From: Laccaria trichodermophora
Taxonomy: Eukaryota; Basidiomycota; Agaricomycetes; Agaricales; Hydnangiaceae
Assembly: GCA_018417955.1 (NCBI GenBank)
Contig: JACTVC010000035.1
Location: forward strand, 186,001 to 250,000
DNA length: 64,000 bases
Reading direction: 5' to 3'
Below are positions 52,316 through 64,000 of this stretch, in pieces. Each line of letters begins with the position of its first letter. The first letter of the stretch is position 1. The position numbers were made by a program, and so were the translations under genes. The notes below the pieces were generated by a model, which did not search any database, was not told the DNA's origin, and saw only the letters and a program-made list of their open reading frames with translations.

Positions 52316-54025
52316 ATGGCCCGACCCCGCTTCTCAAATCATCCTACGGGGGTCCATTCTTTACCTGTTGAACTCCTTACTCGCATCTTTGTTCTTGGTG
52401 CAGGTTTTGACTATCCATATTCCCTCTCTCCCTTCCTCCTCAAACCAGACCAGGACTACCATCCTGCTCCTTGCTCAAACTTTCAAATTCTCGTCTCCCA
52501 TGTCTGCAGCCACTGGCGGCGCATCGCCCTGCGAACCTCGTCTCTCTGGGCCACACTCCATTTCCGCGAACCGTCGCACATTTCCCGTGCTCAAGCGTAT
52601 ATAAACCGCTGTACGACTACCGGCACTCATCTCCTCGACATCCTTGTTGACACTGTCGCACAAGAAGATCACTTACCGGGCGTTACGCTTTGCAAGGACG
52701 AGATCCGTGACGTCTTTGAAGTCATTATACCTCATGTTAAACGTTGGCGCGCCTTTCACTTGAAGATTCGCGACAACGAGTGCAAAGGCCAGGCTCGGCA
52801 TTACTTGGGCTCATGTGGACCAGCACCAAGGCTGGAAACGTTACAGCTCTATCATTTCGAGGACTACCAGACTCCACAAAACCTTTACTTGGCAACTTAC
52901 CGCCCTCCCGTCATCGTCTTCGATAATTCCTTACCTCTCCTAAAGAACGTCTCCTTAATCGGTGTTAATCTTCCCTGGGCAAAAAGTCCATACCTCAAGA
53001 ACCTGCACAATCTCGAGCTAGCATTGCACTCGGATAATATTCGACCTCCTTACGAGTCGTGGGAGAGAATGCTGCGCATGAGCCCAGATTTGCAGAGTCT
53101 TTGCTTGCACTACTCTGGTCCAAGAGCAGGGACTGGGGATCCCTCGTTGAAGTGGTCGAGTACTGAGGAGGTAATTCTCATGAAAGACCTGCAACATTTA
53201 TCATTGACAGATCTTGACCCTGATTACCTCTGCAACTTGATGCGACGAGTGTCTCTACCTGCCGTCACGAAGATCAGTCTCGATCTTCCTGAACAGGATT
53301 TCACGCCGTTCATTGAACTTATCACGAGCTCAATCCCACGAGGAGACGGCACATTATCCACCCTTTCTGACCCGCCGTTGAGTCGATGCGCTATTCCATT
53401 CCTCCCAAAGCTGGAAATATTAATCATTGGGGCGCTTGAATGTAGTCTGGAGAGCTGGTACGGATTACTTCGAAGCTTGGAAGGGTTGCGGGTTCTTGAA
53501 GCCGATTTTTCCAAAGTTGGAAGGCGATTTTGGGACGTTTTGGTCGGAAAGCATGAAGGTATTTCGGGGCTCGTCGAAGATGAACACGGAAGAGATTATT
53601 ATTGGGGAAAGGACCAAAGTGCCTTACTCCCACACTTGCAAACGTTCAAGGTTTCAGGAATAGCTGGGATTAGCATAATATCAGAGATGCGGCGACGTAA
53701 GTGTTTGGCGACCTCAGGAGATGGTCCTAAATGGGTTGTTGGATGGAATGAACGACGCAGAGGCAGAGACTCGGTATTGGACGAGCTCGTCGATGTTGGA
53801 TGCCGAGTAGAGTCAAGAGATGGACAAGGATGGGATATTGTGCAAGTGGAGACCTTTGACGAGGGAGAAGGAGAAGAAGAGGAGGAGGAAGAAGAGGAAG
53901 AGGAGGAGGAAGAACAGGAAGAGGAAGAAGAAGAACAGGAGGAGGAGGAAGAAGAAGAAGAGGGGGAAGAGTGCTCGAGCCAGGAATCTATTTCGAACGT
54001 TGACGAAAGTGTCGAGGCCCATTGA
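52316..54025 (+). CDS. F-box protein with leucine-rich region and acidic tail
   Basis: Single-exon gene of 569 codons. Residues ~14-80 are an F-box-like domain: LPVELLTRIFVLGAGF, then HVCSHWRRIALRTSSLWATL, which would bind Skp1 of an SCF ubiquitin ligase. The middle has loosely leucine-rich repeats (LPLLKNVSLIGVNLPW, NLHNLELALHSD, DLQHLSLTDLD). The C-terminus is a run of Glu with scattered Gln (about residues 515-555), encoded by GAA/GAG/CAG repeats at 53870-53970. Such F-box proteins are numerous in mushrooms; the substrate is unknown. Confidence 0.82.
   Translation: MARPRFSNHPTGVHSLPVELLTRIFVLGAGFDYPYSLSPFLLKPDQDYHPAPCSNFQILVSHVCSHWRRIALRTSSLWATLHFREPSHISRAQAYINRCTTTGTHLLDILVDTVAQEDHLPGVTLCKDEIRDVFEVIIPHVKRWRAFHLKIRDNECKGQARHYLGSCGPAPRLETLQLYHFEDYQTPQNLYLATYRPPVIVFDNSLPLLKNVSLIGVNLPWAKSPYLKNLHNLELALHSDNIRPPYESWERMLRMSPDLQSLCLHYSGPRAGTGDPSLKWSSTEEVILMKDLQHLSLTDLDPDYLCNLMRRVSLPAVTKISLDLPEQDFTPFIELITSSIPRGDGTLSTLSDPPLSRCAIPFLPKLEILIIGALECSLESWYGLLRSLEGLRVLEADFSKVGRRFWDVLVGKHEGISGLVEDEHGRDYYWGKDQSALLPHLQTFKVSGIAGISIISEMRRRKCLATSGDGPKWVVGWNERRRGRDSVLDELVDVGCRVESRDGQGWDIVQVETFDEGEGEEEEEEEEEEEEEEQEEEEEEQEEEEEEEEGEECSSQESISNVDESVEAH
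53868..53975. repeat. GAG/GAA triplet repeat encoding an acidic tail
   Basis: Purine-only triplet run, read as poly-Glu with a few Gln; its complement gives the spurious Ser/Phe/Leu-rich minus frames. Confidence 0.8.
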
Positions 54026-54149
54026 TTAGATAAGATCTTGTCATGTGATACAATTAGTATTTTTTTTTCCACCTGTGGGTCTGCGCGACGCTTGGCTTAC
54101 GCCAACGCAAAAGCTTGTCTAACTCTTTTTCCTCATTATTATCTAGGCA

Positions 54150-57100
54150 ATGTCATCTACCAGTGCTATTCATGACCCACTGGAGATAAACCTATACCGG
54201 CAAACTCGACACTTACTCTCAATCATTCCTCCCGAATCCGAGTATGCTGAGGCCATAAAAAACGCGTCTACAACGCGCGAATTTCTCGCGACACTCTCAA
54301 GGCTTTTGGCCGTTCCCGCTTACACACAACTGATAGCGACATATTACCGACCTATACTACTCGATCTGTGTGCCCGATGGATGGAGGTTGATGATAGCAA
54401 AGAAGAGCAGCTCGTAGCGCTGTGTCTTCTTTTGGAGGTTCATGAAGAGCTCTTCCCGTTCGTCGCTACTCTTTTTTATCATCTTATATATGTCAGCTAA
54501 CGTTGTTCCAGCATTCTGTACGGAATCCTCTGCGCGTCGTTCAAAGAGGGCCCTCTTTCCTTCATCAACGAAACACCCTCACTCATATCAATAAATGTCA
54601 CCCGACTACATTGGCTCCTTCTCGCGTATTACCGAATTTTGCAAGCAAATCGCGAGCTTCCGAGGCAGCTTTCTTGGCCTCTGGCACCGTTATCTAGGAT
54701 AATATGGATGCCTCATCTTGACAATGCCGCACGGCTTTTATCAATACGTTGCTACGCACTACAAAGTGGCATGGGAGAGGAAGAGAGGGAGAAGTTGGAG
54801 AGAGAAGTACTAGGGGAGCCGTGCGGGGTTGACTGCTTGTTGGCTTATGGTCAGAACGAGGATGGATCTGAAAAGAACGTGGATGGATGGATCATGCCCG
54901 TAATTGAGGTACGGAGGATTCAAGAAGAAAGAGACTCTATTGTCACAAAACCTCATGACTACTATACTCGAGAAGACGGTGATTCCGCTCAAGTCATCCA
55001 ATCGTCTGACCTTAGGTGCGTTCACCAAATTTTTTTGTCGGAGTTGTATGATGACTTAGAATCGCATCGAAGCTCCTACATTGCTAATATCTATGGTGTT
55101 CTTCTTCTGCGGACGCCAAGGCCCCTACAGCACGAGTCCTCCCTCATACCGACGCCAACATCAATCCACGGACTCCAGTCTCTCGCTCTACATGTTTCCC
55201 TCCGCATACCTACCCTCCTGACATCTCCGCCATCCGCCGGAAAGGCTCTATTACTCTCCCATCTTGCTGGTCTCCTTCATTCGTCCAGGAATCACATCAT
55301 TACTATTCATCTTGCGGACACCTCCTTAGACCCACGGGCATTACTGGGTTCATATGTTTCTTCAACAACTAGATCTGGTACATTCGAATGGAAGGAGGGA
55401 GTTCTAGTGCGTTCCATGCGGGAAGGGAAATGGGTTGTTTTTGAGGACATTGACCGAGGGAGTAGTGAGGTTCTGGGAGTAATTAAGCCACTTGTGGAGT
55501 CTTTGCATGCAGGTAAATGGATTGGTGGTTGTGCCTCCCTCAACATCCCCAGCCGCGGCAGGGTCGTCGCGCACCACGACTTCATGATATTTGCGACGAG
55601 GTCCTCTTTACCGTCACAACATGGAATCTTTCCAAAACCCAGTTTTTTTGGAGCGCACAAATTCCATGAAATTGTCCTGCAGTCACCAACAACCCAAGAA
55701 TTGCAGACAATAATAGACTCTCGATTTCCGCGACTTGCTGGGGGTGCTGCCCAGGCTGTCATACGTCTTTGCGATTCGGTCAAACGACTTGGTTCATCAG
55801 CTTCAGCACCCGAGGTCGGCTTACGACAAGTTCTCAAATTTTGTATGCGAATTGACAGACTCTTGCCTTCGTCACACCGACCAATGTGCATTGTAATGGA
55901 TGAGACATCAGTACCATCACTTTCGGCCATTTTCACTAATCCAACTCTTCGTGAAGACATGTATTTGGAAGCCCGTGATGTGTTTTTTGGAGCAGGGGCG
56001 TCGACAACATCAGCACGAGCTCATATTGAGGCAGTCGCAAACATAATTGGTGAACATCTTGGATTGGATTCCGACCGGCGCCAGTGGATCCTCTTTGGAA
56101 GGACACCAGAATTCGAGGTCGAGAAAGACATCAACGGACGGACGACTGCATTGTGCATAGGCCGCACATCCCTTCAGGCTCGTCAAGGAAAATCGGAAAT
56201 CTCACCATCGATACCACGTCCATTTGCTATGCACAAACCAGCTATTTTGTTGCTTTCCAGGATAGCCACAGCTGTCGCCCTTGGAGAACCTGTTCTTTTG
56301 ACGGGAGAAACTGGTACCGGGAAAACCAGCGTTATAACACATCTTGCAACACTGTTGCATCGACCTTTGATTTCGTTGAACTTGTCGCATCAAACTGAAT
56401 CTTCGGATTTGATAGGTGGTCTCAAGCCAGTGGATGCAAGAATTCCAGGTTCTATCCTGCAGGAAAAGTTTTTGGAGCTGTTTGGGGCTACGTTTAGCAG
56501 GAGGAAGAACGAGAAGTTTGAAGTGGAAGTTAGAAAGGCTGTCAATGAGGCGAAGTGGAAACGAGCGGTGGGACTGTGGAAGGAGAGTACAAGATTGGCA
56601 CAAGAACGGTTTCGCTCGAAGAGAGAGCAAGAAAATAGGTATGTTTGTTCTTTTAGTTCAGGATAGGCAAGCTTTTTGACGTCCTGTTGCTAGAATCGAT
56701 TCTGGGGATATAGAGCTAGAAACCCCAAGAAAGCGACGAAAGGTTGAGCAAGAAATGAGAACTTCTTCTGAAGAGGGGTGGATATCCTTTCTGCGCGATG
56801 TCGAGGAGTTCGAAGTCCAACATGTCCACGGAAAAGGAAAATTTGCGTTTGGTTTCGTAGAGGGACCACTTGTGAAAGCTTTGAGGTCAGGGGAATGGTA
56901 AGGATATATGACTCTCCACACAATTCTTGTGCTGACTCTGTTATAGGATTTTACTAGATGAGATCAACCTTGCAAGTCCAGAAACTCTTGAATGCATATC
57001 TGGGCTTCTTCACGGACCCACAGCGTCGATCACCCTCTCTGAGCAGGGCTCGCTTGAACCTGTTCCTAGGCACCCTGATTTCCGTTTGTTCGCTTGTATG

Positions 57101-60100
57101 AATCCTGCAACAGATGTGGGAAAGAAGGATCTACCACCTAATATCCGATCCCGCTTCACCGAAATCAACGTTCCTCCTCCTGATGCAGACAAGGAGACCC
57201 TGCTGAGCATCATTACACAATACATAGGACATAATGTTGTCGGAGACAAAGGGGTCATCATGAACATCGCCGAGTTCTATGTCGCAGTCAAAGAACTCTC
57301 AGAAAAGCGGCAGATTGCAGACGGCGCCAACCACAGACCCCACTTCAGCATGCGTACTTTGGCGAGGGCGTTAACGTTTGCAGCCGAGACAGCGAGTTCT
57401 TACAGCTTGAGGCGATCAGTTTGGGAAGGCTGCTTGATGGCATTCACAATGGTTTTGGATTCGGCCAGCGCCGAACTGGTCACAAGTTTAGCTCGCAAGC
57501 ACTTGTTGGTCGGTGTGCGGAATCCAAAATCAATGTTGACGAAAGATCCAAACCCACCCAATCCTCCAGACAATTATGTCAAATTTGGACCCTTTTATCT
57601 TGAGAAGGGGCCCCTTTCTGAAGATCCCGTCGACAATTACATCATGACCCCCTCCGTCCACAGAAAACTTATTGACCTTGCGCGGATAATTCTGACACGT
57701 CGCTTTCCCATCCTTATCGAGGGTCCGACTTCTAGTGGCAAGACAAGCTCAGTCGAATACCTTGCGAAACGAACAGGCCATCATTTTGTACGCATCAACA
57801 ATCATGACCATACAGACATTCAAGAGTACATTGGTTCATATGTATCCGATCCTTTAACAGGAAAGTTGGTCTTCAAGGATGGTCTCCTTGTCCAAGCGCT
57901 TCGTAACGGACATTGGATTGTCCTCGATGAGCTCAATCTGGCACCAACCGATGTTTTGGAGGCATTGAATCGTTTGCTTGACGATAATCGCGAATTGGTC
58001 ATCCCAGAAACGCAGGAAGTCGTCAGACCTCATCCCCATTTCATGATTTTTGCAACCCAGAATCCGCCAGGGCTCTATGCTGGAAGAAAAGTGCTATCAC
58101 GCGCTTTTCGCAACCGCTTCCTTGAAGTCCATTTCGAAGATGTCCCTCAGACAGAGCTGGAAACAATTCTTTGTCAACGATGTCAAATAGCCCCATCATA
58201 TGGCAAAAAAATTGTTAGTGTCTTTCATGAGCTTCAGAAACGTCGTCAAGCAGGACGTGTCTTTGAGAGTAAACAGGGCTTCGCCACACTCCGTGACCTC
58301 TTTCGATGGGCTGGGAGAGACGCTGTTGGCTATCAGGAGCTGGCTGAGAACGGATATATGTTACTGGCAGAGCGAACTAGACGTGATGACGACAAGGTTG
58401 TTGTCAAGGAGGTGATAGAGTCAATCATGGGGGTCAAAATCGACGAGGCCGTCATGTACAACTTACAAAGGCCAGAAATTGATATGCTACCTTATCTCGG
58501 TTGTCCAACCCCATTCTCATCCGCCATCGTTTGGACGAAAGCAATGCAGCGTTTGTTTGTCTTGACCTGCAGAGCGCTCAAGTTTAACGAACCTGTCCTT
58601 CTCGTTGGGGAGACTGGTTCTGGGAAAACATCTGTATGCCAAGTGTACGCCGACATCACCTCGCAACATTTACATGGTATTAATTGTCATCAAAATACCG
58701 AGACTGCGGATTTGATTGGGGGACTTAGGCCAGTCCGCAATCGGCATGCAGCAGAGACCAAGGCGATGGAAGAAGCTGTTTCCGCCTTACAAGGCGAAGG
58801 CATCTCCAACATTCCTCCGACATTCGAAGCCATATCACACGCACTGGTACAAGCATTGAAAGATTCTGCCGGCTTAACCACCCAAGCGCGTTCTCATTTG
58901 GAAGGCATCTATCAGAGAGTCACGCACCTTCAATCGATATTTGAGTGGCAAGATGGGCCCCTCCTCCACTCCATGCGAAATGGCGATGTCTTCTTGCTCG
59001 ACGAAATATCGCTGGCGGATGACTCGGTTCTCGAGCGTCTCAACAGTGTCCTTGAACCTGATCGTACGATTGTTCTGGCCGAACGTGGGGGAGATAATTT
59101 TGAACTTCCCACCATCCAAGCATCCACCGACTTTAAACTTGTTGCGACGATGAATCCAGGCGGCGATTATGGAAAGAAGGAACTTTCTCCAGCCCTTCGC
59201 AATCGCTTTACAGAAATCTGGGTTCCTCGAGTTGACGATCGCGATGATCTGGAACTTATTGTTGGTAGTTTGTGGCAGCACGAGCGCCTTCGTAAGTTCA
59301 CTGCATCCATTTTGGATTTTGTGGACTGGCTGTGCATGTATGTGAATGATCGCTCGCTCATAAGTCTTCGAGACATTCTTGTATGTGTTTCTCTTTGTCG
59401 ATTAGATCCTCACACGAACTTAATTGAAAGGCCTGGGTTGCATTCACCAATGCCGCGTACAAATCGGAAACGTTAACTAGTATACCTCCCGATGAAATCT
59501 ACGTGAGTTTTCCCATCTTCTCAACCCCAGGTACTCATTTGTTTGTAGCATCATGCCGCGCATATGACCTACCTGGACGGGCTCAGTTCCCTTCCCCAGC
59601 TGTCAGGATACTCTGCTGAGGCCCTGATACGACTCAAACAGGATGCAATGACTAAACTTCATGAGCTCGTTCCTCTCCGGGGGTCTTTTTCTTCGACGGT
59701 TCCGATCCATGACCAGGAGCAATCTGTGCAGTTCGGCAGCTTCGCAATCAAGACGGGATCCAGGCTTCGAGGGCGCCAATCGTTCAACCTAACAGCGCCC
59801 ACCTCTAAGGATAATGCTATGCGTGTTGTCAGGGCATTTCAGGTATCAAAACCAATTCTATTGGAAGGAAGCCCAGGAGTAGGAAAAACAAGTCTTGTTA
59901 CGGCCCTAGCTGATGTCTCTGGTCATCACCTCTGTCGCATAAACCTTTCTGATCAGACTGACCTCATCGACCTGTTCGGTTCTGATCTTCCGGTAGAAGG
60001 CGGTTCACCTGGAGAGTTTGCTTGGAAAGATGCGGAATTCCTCAAAGCATTGCAAGAAGGGCATTGGGTTCTTCTAGACGAGATGAATCTGGCTCCCCAG

Positions 60101-63100
60101 TCGGTGCTGGAAGGCTTAAATGCCGTCTTGGATCATCGTGGGACGGTCTACATCCCGGAGCTTGGTCGGTCATTCACATGTCATCCTTCTTTCCGCATTT
60201 TTGCTGCTCAAAATCCGCTCAATCAAGGTGGTGGTCGCAAAGGTCTCCCAAAGTCCTTCGTGAACCGCTTTACTAAGGTGTATATCCAAGAGCTCTCTCC
60301 TGATGACCTCTTTATAGTCTGTCAACATCTATTCCCCGATATTGAAGAGGAAACGCTTCGCTCCATGATTTCTTATAATATTCAGCTCAATCAACAGGTC
60401 AGCCTCCAGCGCACCTTCGCTCGTGAAGGGTCCCCATGGGAGTTCAATTTACGAGACGTCATACGTTGGGGTATCCTTCTGGGTGCACCCCATCCCCGAA
60501 AACCTCAAGCGTATCTGCGCAGCGTTTACCTCCATCGCTTTCGGACGATTCAAGATCGCTCTGAAGCTCAGCGCATCTTCAACGCAGTTTTTTCTGCGGA
60601 CTCCTGCGAGGTCGAAGACGCGCCTGGATGGACCATTTCAGCCACTCATATCCAAATTGGTCATGCCGTATTGAAACGTTGGAATATGGCTCATCATCGT
60701 CGGCCTGGCCGAGTTTTGAAGAGTCAACTATCTGCATTGGAATCCCTGGGCAATTGCATTTCAAAATCTTGGCTTGCTATCTTGACAGGTGAACGGGAAA
60801 GTGGCAAAACAGATCTTGTTCGTACCCTAGCAGATTTAAGTGGAAATTCCTTATGGGAAATTTCTATCAATAGTGCGACGGACACTATGGATCTACTTGG
60901 TAGCTTCGAACAAGTTGATATTCGTGGGCGGATGCTTTCCATTGTCGACGAGGTCGCTGATGCTGTTGAACACAATTTGCGGACCATCCCGGGTTCGAAG
61001 CTTTCTTCTGGCATTCAAAAACATGTCCTACATCTTCAGCAATCCCGCGCACAGACTGCGGCGTTAGACATTCGAGATTTACTTCAAGCAGCCTCTCTTC
61101 TTCTCTCCGAACTAATCAAGTCAACCGCTGACGGAGGAGACCACTATCTAGTGTTGCAGGGTAAAGTCCAGGAACTTTCTTTGGCCTCAGATACCGCTTG
61201 CCGATTCGAATGGGTTGATGGTAGCCTCATAAGAGCAATGAAGGAAGGCCGGTGGATTCTCATGGACGACGCTAACCTATGCAGCCCTTCTGTGCTTGAC
61301 CGGTTGAACTCCCTCTGCGAGCCCGATGGCTGCCTGACTCTCAGTGAAAGAGGGTTCGTCAGTGGAGAGGTCCAAATTATTAAACCCCATCCGAATTTTA
61401 GGTTGTTCATGTCTGTAGATCCACACTATGGCGAGCTCTCGCGAGCAATGCGCAATCGTGGGATGGAAATTGCACTATTATCGAGGCTTGCTGCAGATGA
61501 TTGCGTAATTTTATGCGACCACCTTCGGCTACCATTATCTTATGCTACACCTGAAAAGTCGTCAAGCCAGTTGGTTCTGTTCGATGCAACTCGACGAGGA
61601 TTATTGACAAACACTGCTTGTGGTCTCCGTTCAATTGCTTCCACTGGCCGCAGTCTAGATCAGCATTCCGCCCTCTCCAGTTTAGTGGATCAAGCACCGA
61701 TGCTTGCCCTTTCGGCACTTGCAGAGCCTCTCGACTCTATCGTCTTTTTCCTATGCCGCTGTCTCACCCCCAACTACATAGTCCATTTCAACCGACATTT
61801 AGACGCATTTCGGGAGAGTAGTGGTCTCGCGGGTGTTCTTCAAAACCTTCTTAAAAACTTCCCATCAGCTGCGCTTTCAAGAGTTCTCAGTCAGTTCAGG
61901 GCTACACTCGCCAGTCAAAACGGAGTTCCCTTGGATTTCGTTTTAGCGCAGGTTAGATAACCTCCTTCATTATAAATGGCATTTCGCATTAATGGCTGTC
62001 ATTTGTTGAAAAAAAAATTAGCCTTTCGACTTCCACTTGAACAGCCCAATCTTCGAAGACGGGGTCAATGGCCCTCCCTCGCATGACGCGATAGTTAAAG
62101 CATTGGATCTTTCGGCGCTCCTCTTCCTGAACGAGCTCGATCAGCGCTCATGGACTATCCCCGACATACTTGCCGTCAACGGGATGGGGCAGAGTGCCTC
62201 AAAGCAGATCCAAGAAATTTTGGAAGCAATTCAATCTGCCGGATATAAAATATTGGAAGATTTAGTTGTTGAACCGGCTTCAAAACTGGTGGAGTAGTCT
62301 ACATTATGGTCTTGTCAAATGCTCATTGTTGAATAGGTGGACGCCAAAGTGGCGATAGCTGTCTTGACATGTGGTCGACACTTGCGCGGGGCTGTGGACG
62401 CAGGGGCTTTCGATTTCTCTGCTGTCCACGCGATCTTAGGATGGCTAAAGGATTCGTTAGATGATCATCCCCCTTCTCTTGCGCCTCTATTTATTGCCGT
62501 CCAGACTCTTAACGAGATTGTATCACTCTCAACGGGATTTGGATTGATTGATATGTGGTCAAACTTTTATATGCGCAATCTGCCAGCAACAGCTCGGGCG
62601 GAGTTGAAGAAAGTCGAAGAATTTTCTTGCCACATGGAGGAATGTACCCGTTCTCTGGGTATGCAATGCATTGTTGTTTTGACGAATATTAGAACGCTTA
62701 TGCTCAAGTTCTTAGCACTCAGGAGCGAAGCATTTAAGGTTATGGCATTGGTCGCTTTAACTACTGTGCAAACTCAGGACACACATGTATCTGAAATCGT
62801 GGATCTCAAGACAATCTTAGAACGTGTCAGTTATTCTCTCTCGTTACGTTTCAGTAGAACCAATGACTACTTTCAGTGTCTGCTTGCGAGCCATCTGCCT
62901 CAAACCCACTTGGAATATCATATAGACCCTCAGTCGCTCATCTTGGAGCTAGGTGCTTTAACTGAGTGTCAACATGATTCACAGGTATGTGGATATCAAC
63001 CCGCTCAGAAGGATGGCTTTCTCAAATTATGAAGCTTCACATGCTCAAAGAAGTAATTGATCTAGCATGCGAAAGTATGAGAGTCCCACTGCTTCGACTG

Positions 63101-64000
63101 GTTCCATACCAACACCTCCTATGGACATTGGAGACCAGGAAAGGTGTGTTAAACTCGGTCGCGTTCCCCCCTTCCTTTTCTAATGAGTACAAACAGAAAA
63201 TTCGTCATTAGCGGTACAAGCTCAAATTTCTTACTTGGAAGGACTTTGGAGTGCGCGGTCCTCTGACTGTTTTGGGGCTTTACCACTCCTCCAGCCAACG
63301 CACCTGCACGCCGCCATCTCAGCATGGTAAGCCGTCCACGTCTTTAACCTCAGAAAATGCAGTTAACACCACCCAGCGACTTGACTTCGGTACCGCTAAT
63401 TCGTTTGGATAATTACGAAAAAGAAGTCCGTCGTCAGGTCCGTATTGCCATCTTCCAATGCGAATTCGACCGAAGCCGCCTTGGACAATTACAAAGGCTT
63501 TTCTATCAATCACTCGTCACGGTAAGTTACTGGTCGTCCCATCCTGCGCATGCAATTAAGCATTTGTAGATTATAACTTGCTTTTCCTCGTCGTACAGCC
63601 TTGCCGTTTATGAGAACATTCGCCAGCGGTCTCTTGTCATTCAATTAGACTCGATTGGTGGCCTATTGTCCCTCTTGGAGCAGTCCAGCAACCCTCCCCT
63701 CGTAGCAGCAATCGTCAAGTTTCTTCGACCGCTTCTCGATCAATGGTCTGACCGCGATCCTATCTCGAACCTTGGGTTGTGTTGGATCGCACTCAGTCAA
63801 TTGCTATTCGACCTACTCATCCCAAACTCCCCCGTCGATCCTGCTGCCATCCAGATGTGTACTGTTGATCGATTACGTCAAGATGAGGCCGTCTTGTTGT
63901 CTCAAATAAAGCTCCATAGGCAACTCGAAGAACTCACGACAGGAAACAGAAACAACGGTGTCCTCGTCCACCTTGAAAAGTGCAAGGAAGATATCCGTGC
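54150..64000 (+). CDS. MDN1: Midasin (AAA ATPase of 60S ribosome biogenesis), 5' part
   Basis: Midasin/Rea1 is the giant dynein-like AAA protein that removes assembly factors from pre-60S ribosomes. Exons: 54150-54457, 54512-56638, 56694-56897, 56947-59380, 59431-59502, 59549-61951, 62022-62288, 62337-62952, 62985-63143, 63212-63326, 63377-63521 and 63570 onward past the window. Six Walker A sites can be seen: SPPSAGKALLL (AAA1, degenerate, no Thr), GETGTGKTSV (AAA2), GPTSSGKTSS (AAA3), GETGSGKTSV (AAA4), GSPGVGKTSL (AAA5) and GERESGKTDL (AAA6); each is followed by ATQNPPG or ATMNPGGDYG-type sensor segments. The linker begins after 61951. The intron 62953-62984 is only 32 bases, and the alternative (no intron) shifts the frame. 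Linker, D/E-rich part and MIDAS domain lie beyond 64 kb. Confidence 0.93.

Noticed and set aside
53599..54072. Minus-strand Ser-rich and Phe/Leu-rich frames opposite the F-box gene tail
   Set aside because: Complement of the GAG/GAA repeat, shadow of the real plus-strand gene.
55307..55960. 217-codon minus-strand frame inside midasin
   Set aside because: Lies antisense to a clearly conserved AAA region; no protein character of its own.
1..64000. tRNA, rRNA, riboswitch or CRISPR
   Set aside because: No B-box-like GGTTCGAANCC with a matching acceptor stem, no rRNA segments and no spaced direct repeats were seen on reading both strands; a tRNAscan run would settle small cases.

Overview
This is nuclear DNA of a filamentous basidiomycete, most likely an Agaricomycete. 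Almost every protein gene is split by 45-70 base introns with GT-AG ends. The families present include several typical of mushrooms: a FunK1-type fungal protein kinase, a DUF6532 protein, a Crinkler-like NTPase and a mushroom-type CACTA/EnSpm transposase. No rRNA, tRNA, CRISPR array or prokaryotic feature was seen. Gene models were assembled by reading conserved protein sequence across splice sites, so exon ends are predictions.

Left part (about 1-35 kb) is accessory and damaged. It opens with the 3' end of the branched-chain 2-oxoacid dehydrogenase E1-alpha gene. Then come an 8-exon gene of unknown function (2.1-4.1 kb), a FunK1 kinase with an in-frame stop (4.3-7.0 kb), and an apparently whole transposase gene (7.1-10.3 kb). 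RIM1, the mitochondrial single-strand DNA-binding protein, occurs twice and both copies are open (13.4 and 27.1 kb). Between and after the RIM1 copies lie a DUF6532 gene, a PSMD9/Nas2 gene with a stop, the 3' end of a hotdog thioesterase, a 410-bp Tc1/mariner-type MITE, an intact ALG6 glucosyltransferase, a TAM41 gene with a stop, an NDK-like gene without the catalytic His, a frameshifted Derlin, a broken ARP2 fragment and a broken Crinkler-like NTPase.

Right part (35.3-64 kb) is compact housekeeping DNA: a ZIP transporter, V-ATPase subunit c, a zinc-knuckle/RS protein, a nucleotidyltransferase-like protein, an SPFH/stomatin protein, VPS37 (ESCRT-I), RRP40 (exosome), EAF6 (NuA4), RPT5 (26S proteasome), an F-box protein and the first ~9.8 kb of midasin (MDN1), which runs off the window. 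Four of these genes pairs are divergent with only 81-132 bp between start codons. The exception is a heavily frameshifted FOL1 (dihydropteroate synthase) relic at 40.7-41.9 kb.

The most striking pattern is that seven in-frame stop codons interrupt otherwise recognisable genes between 5.5 and 33.6 kb. Each can be explained by one C-to-T change from a Gln or Arg codon, and indels are added in four or more genes. The right-hand housekeeping block shows none. This points to a segment of duplicated or relaxed gene copies decaying by cytosine deamination, next to a conserved block.
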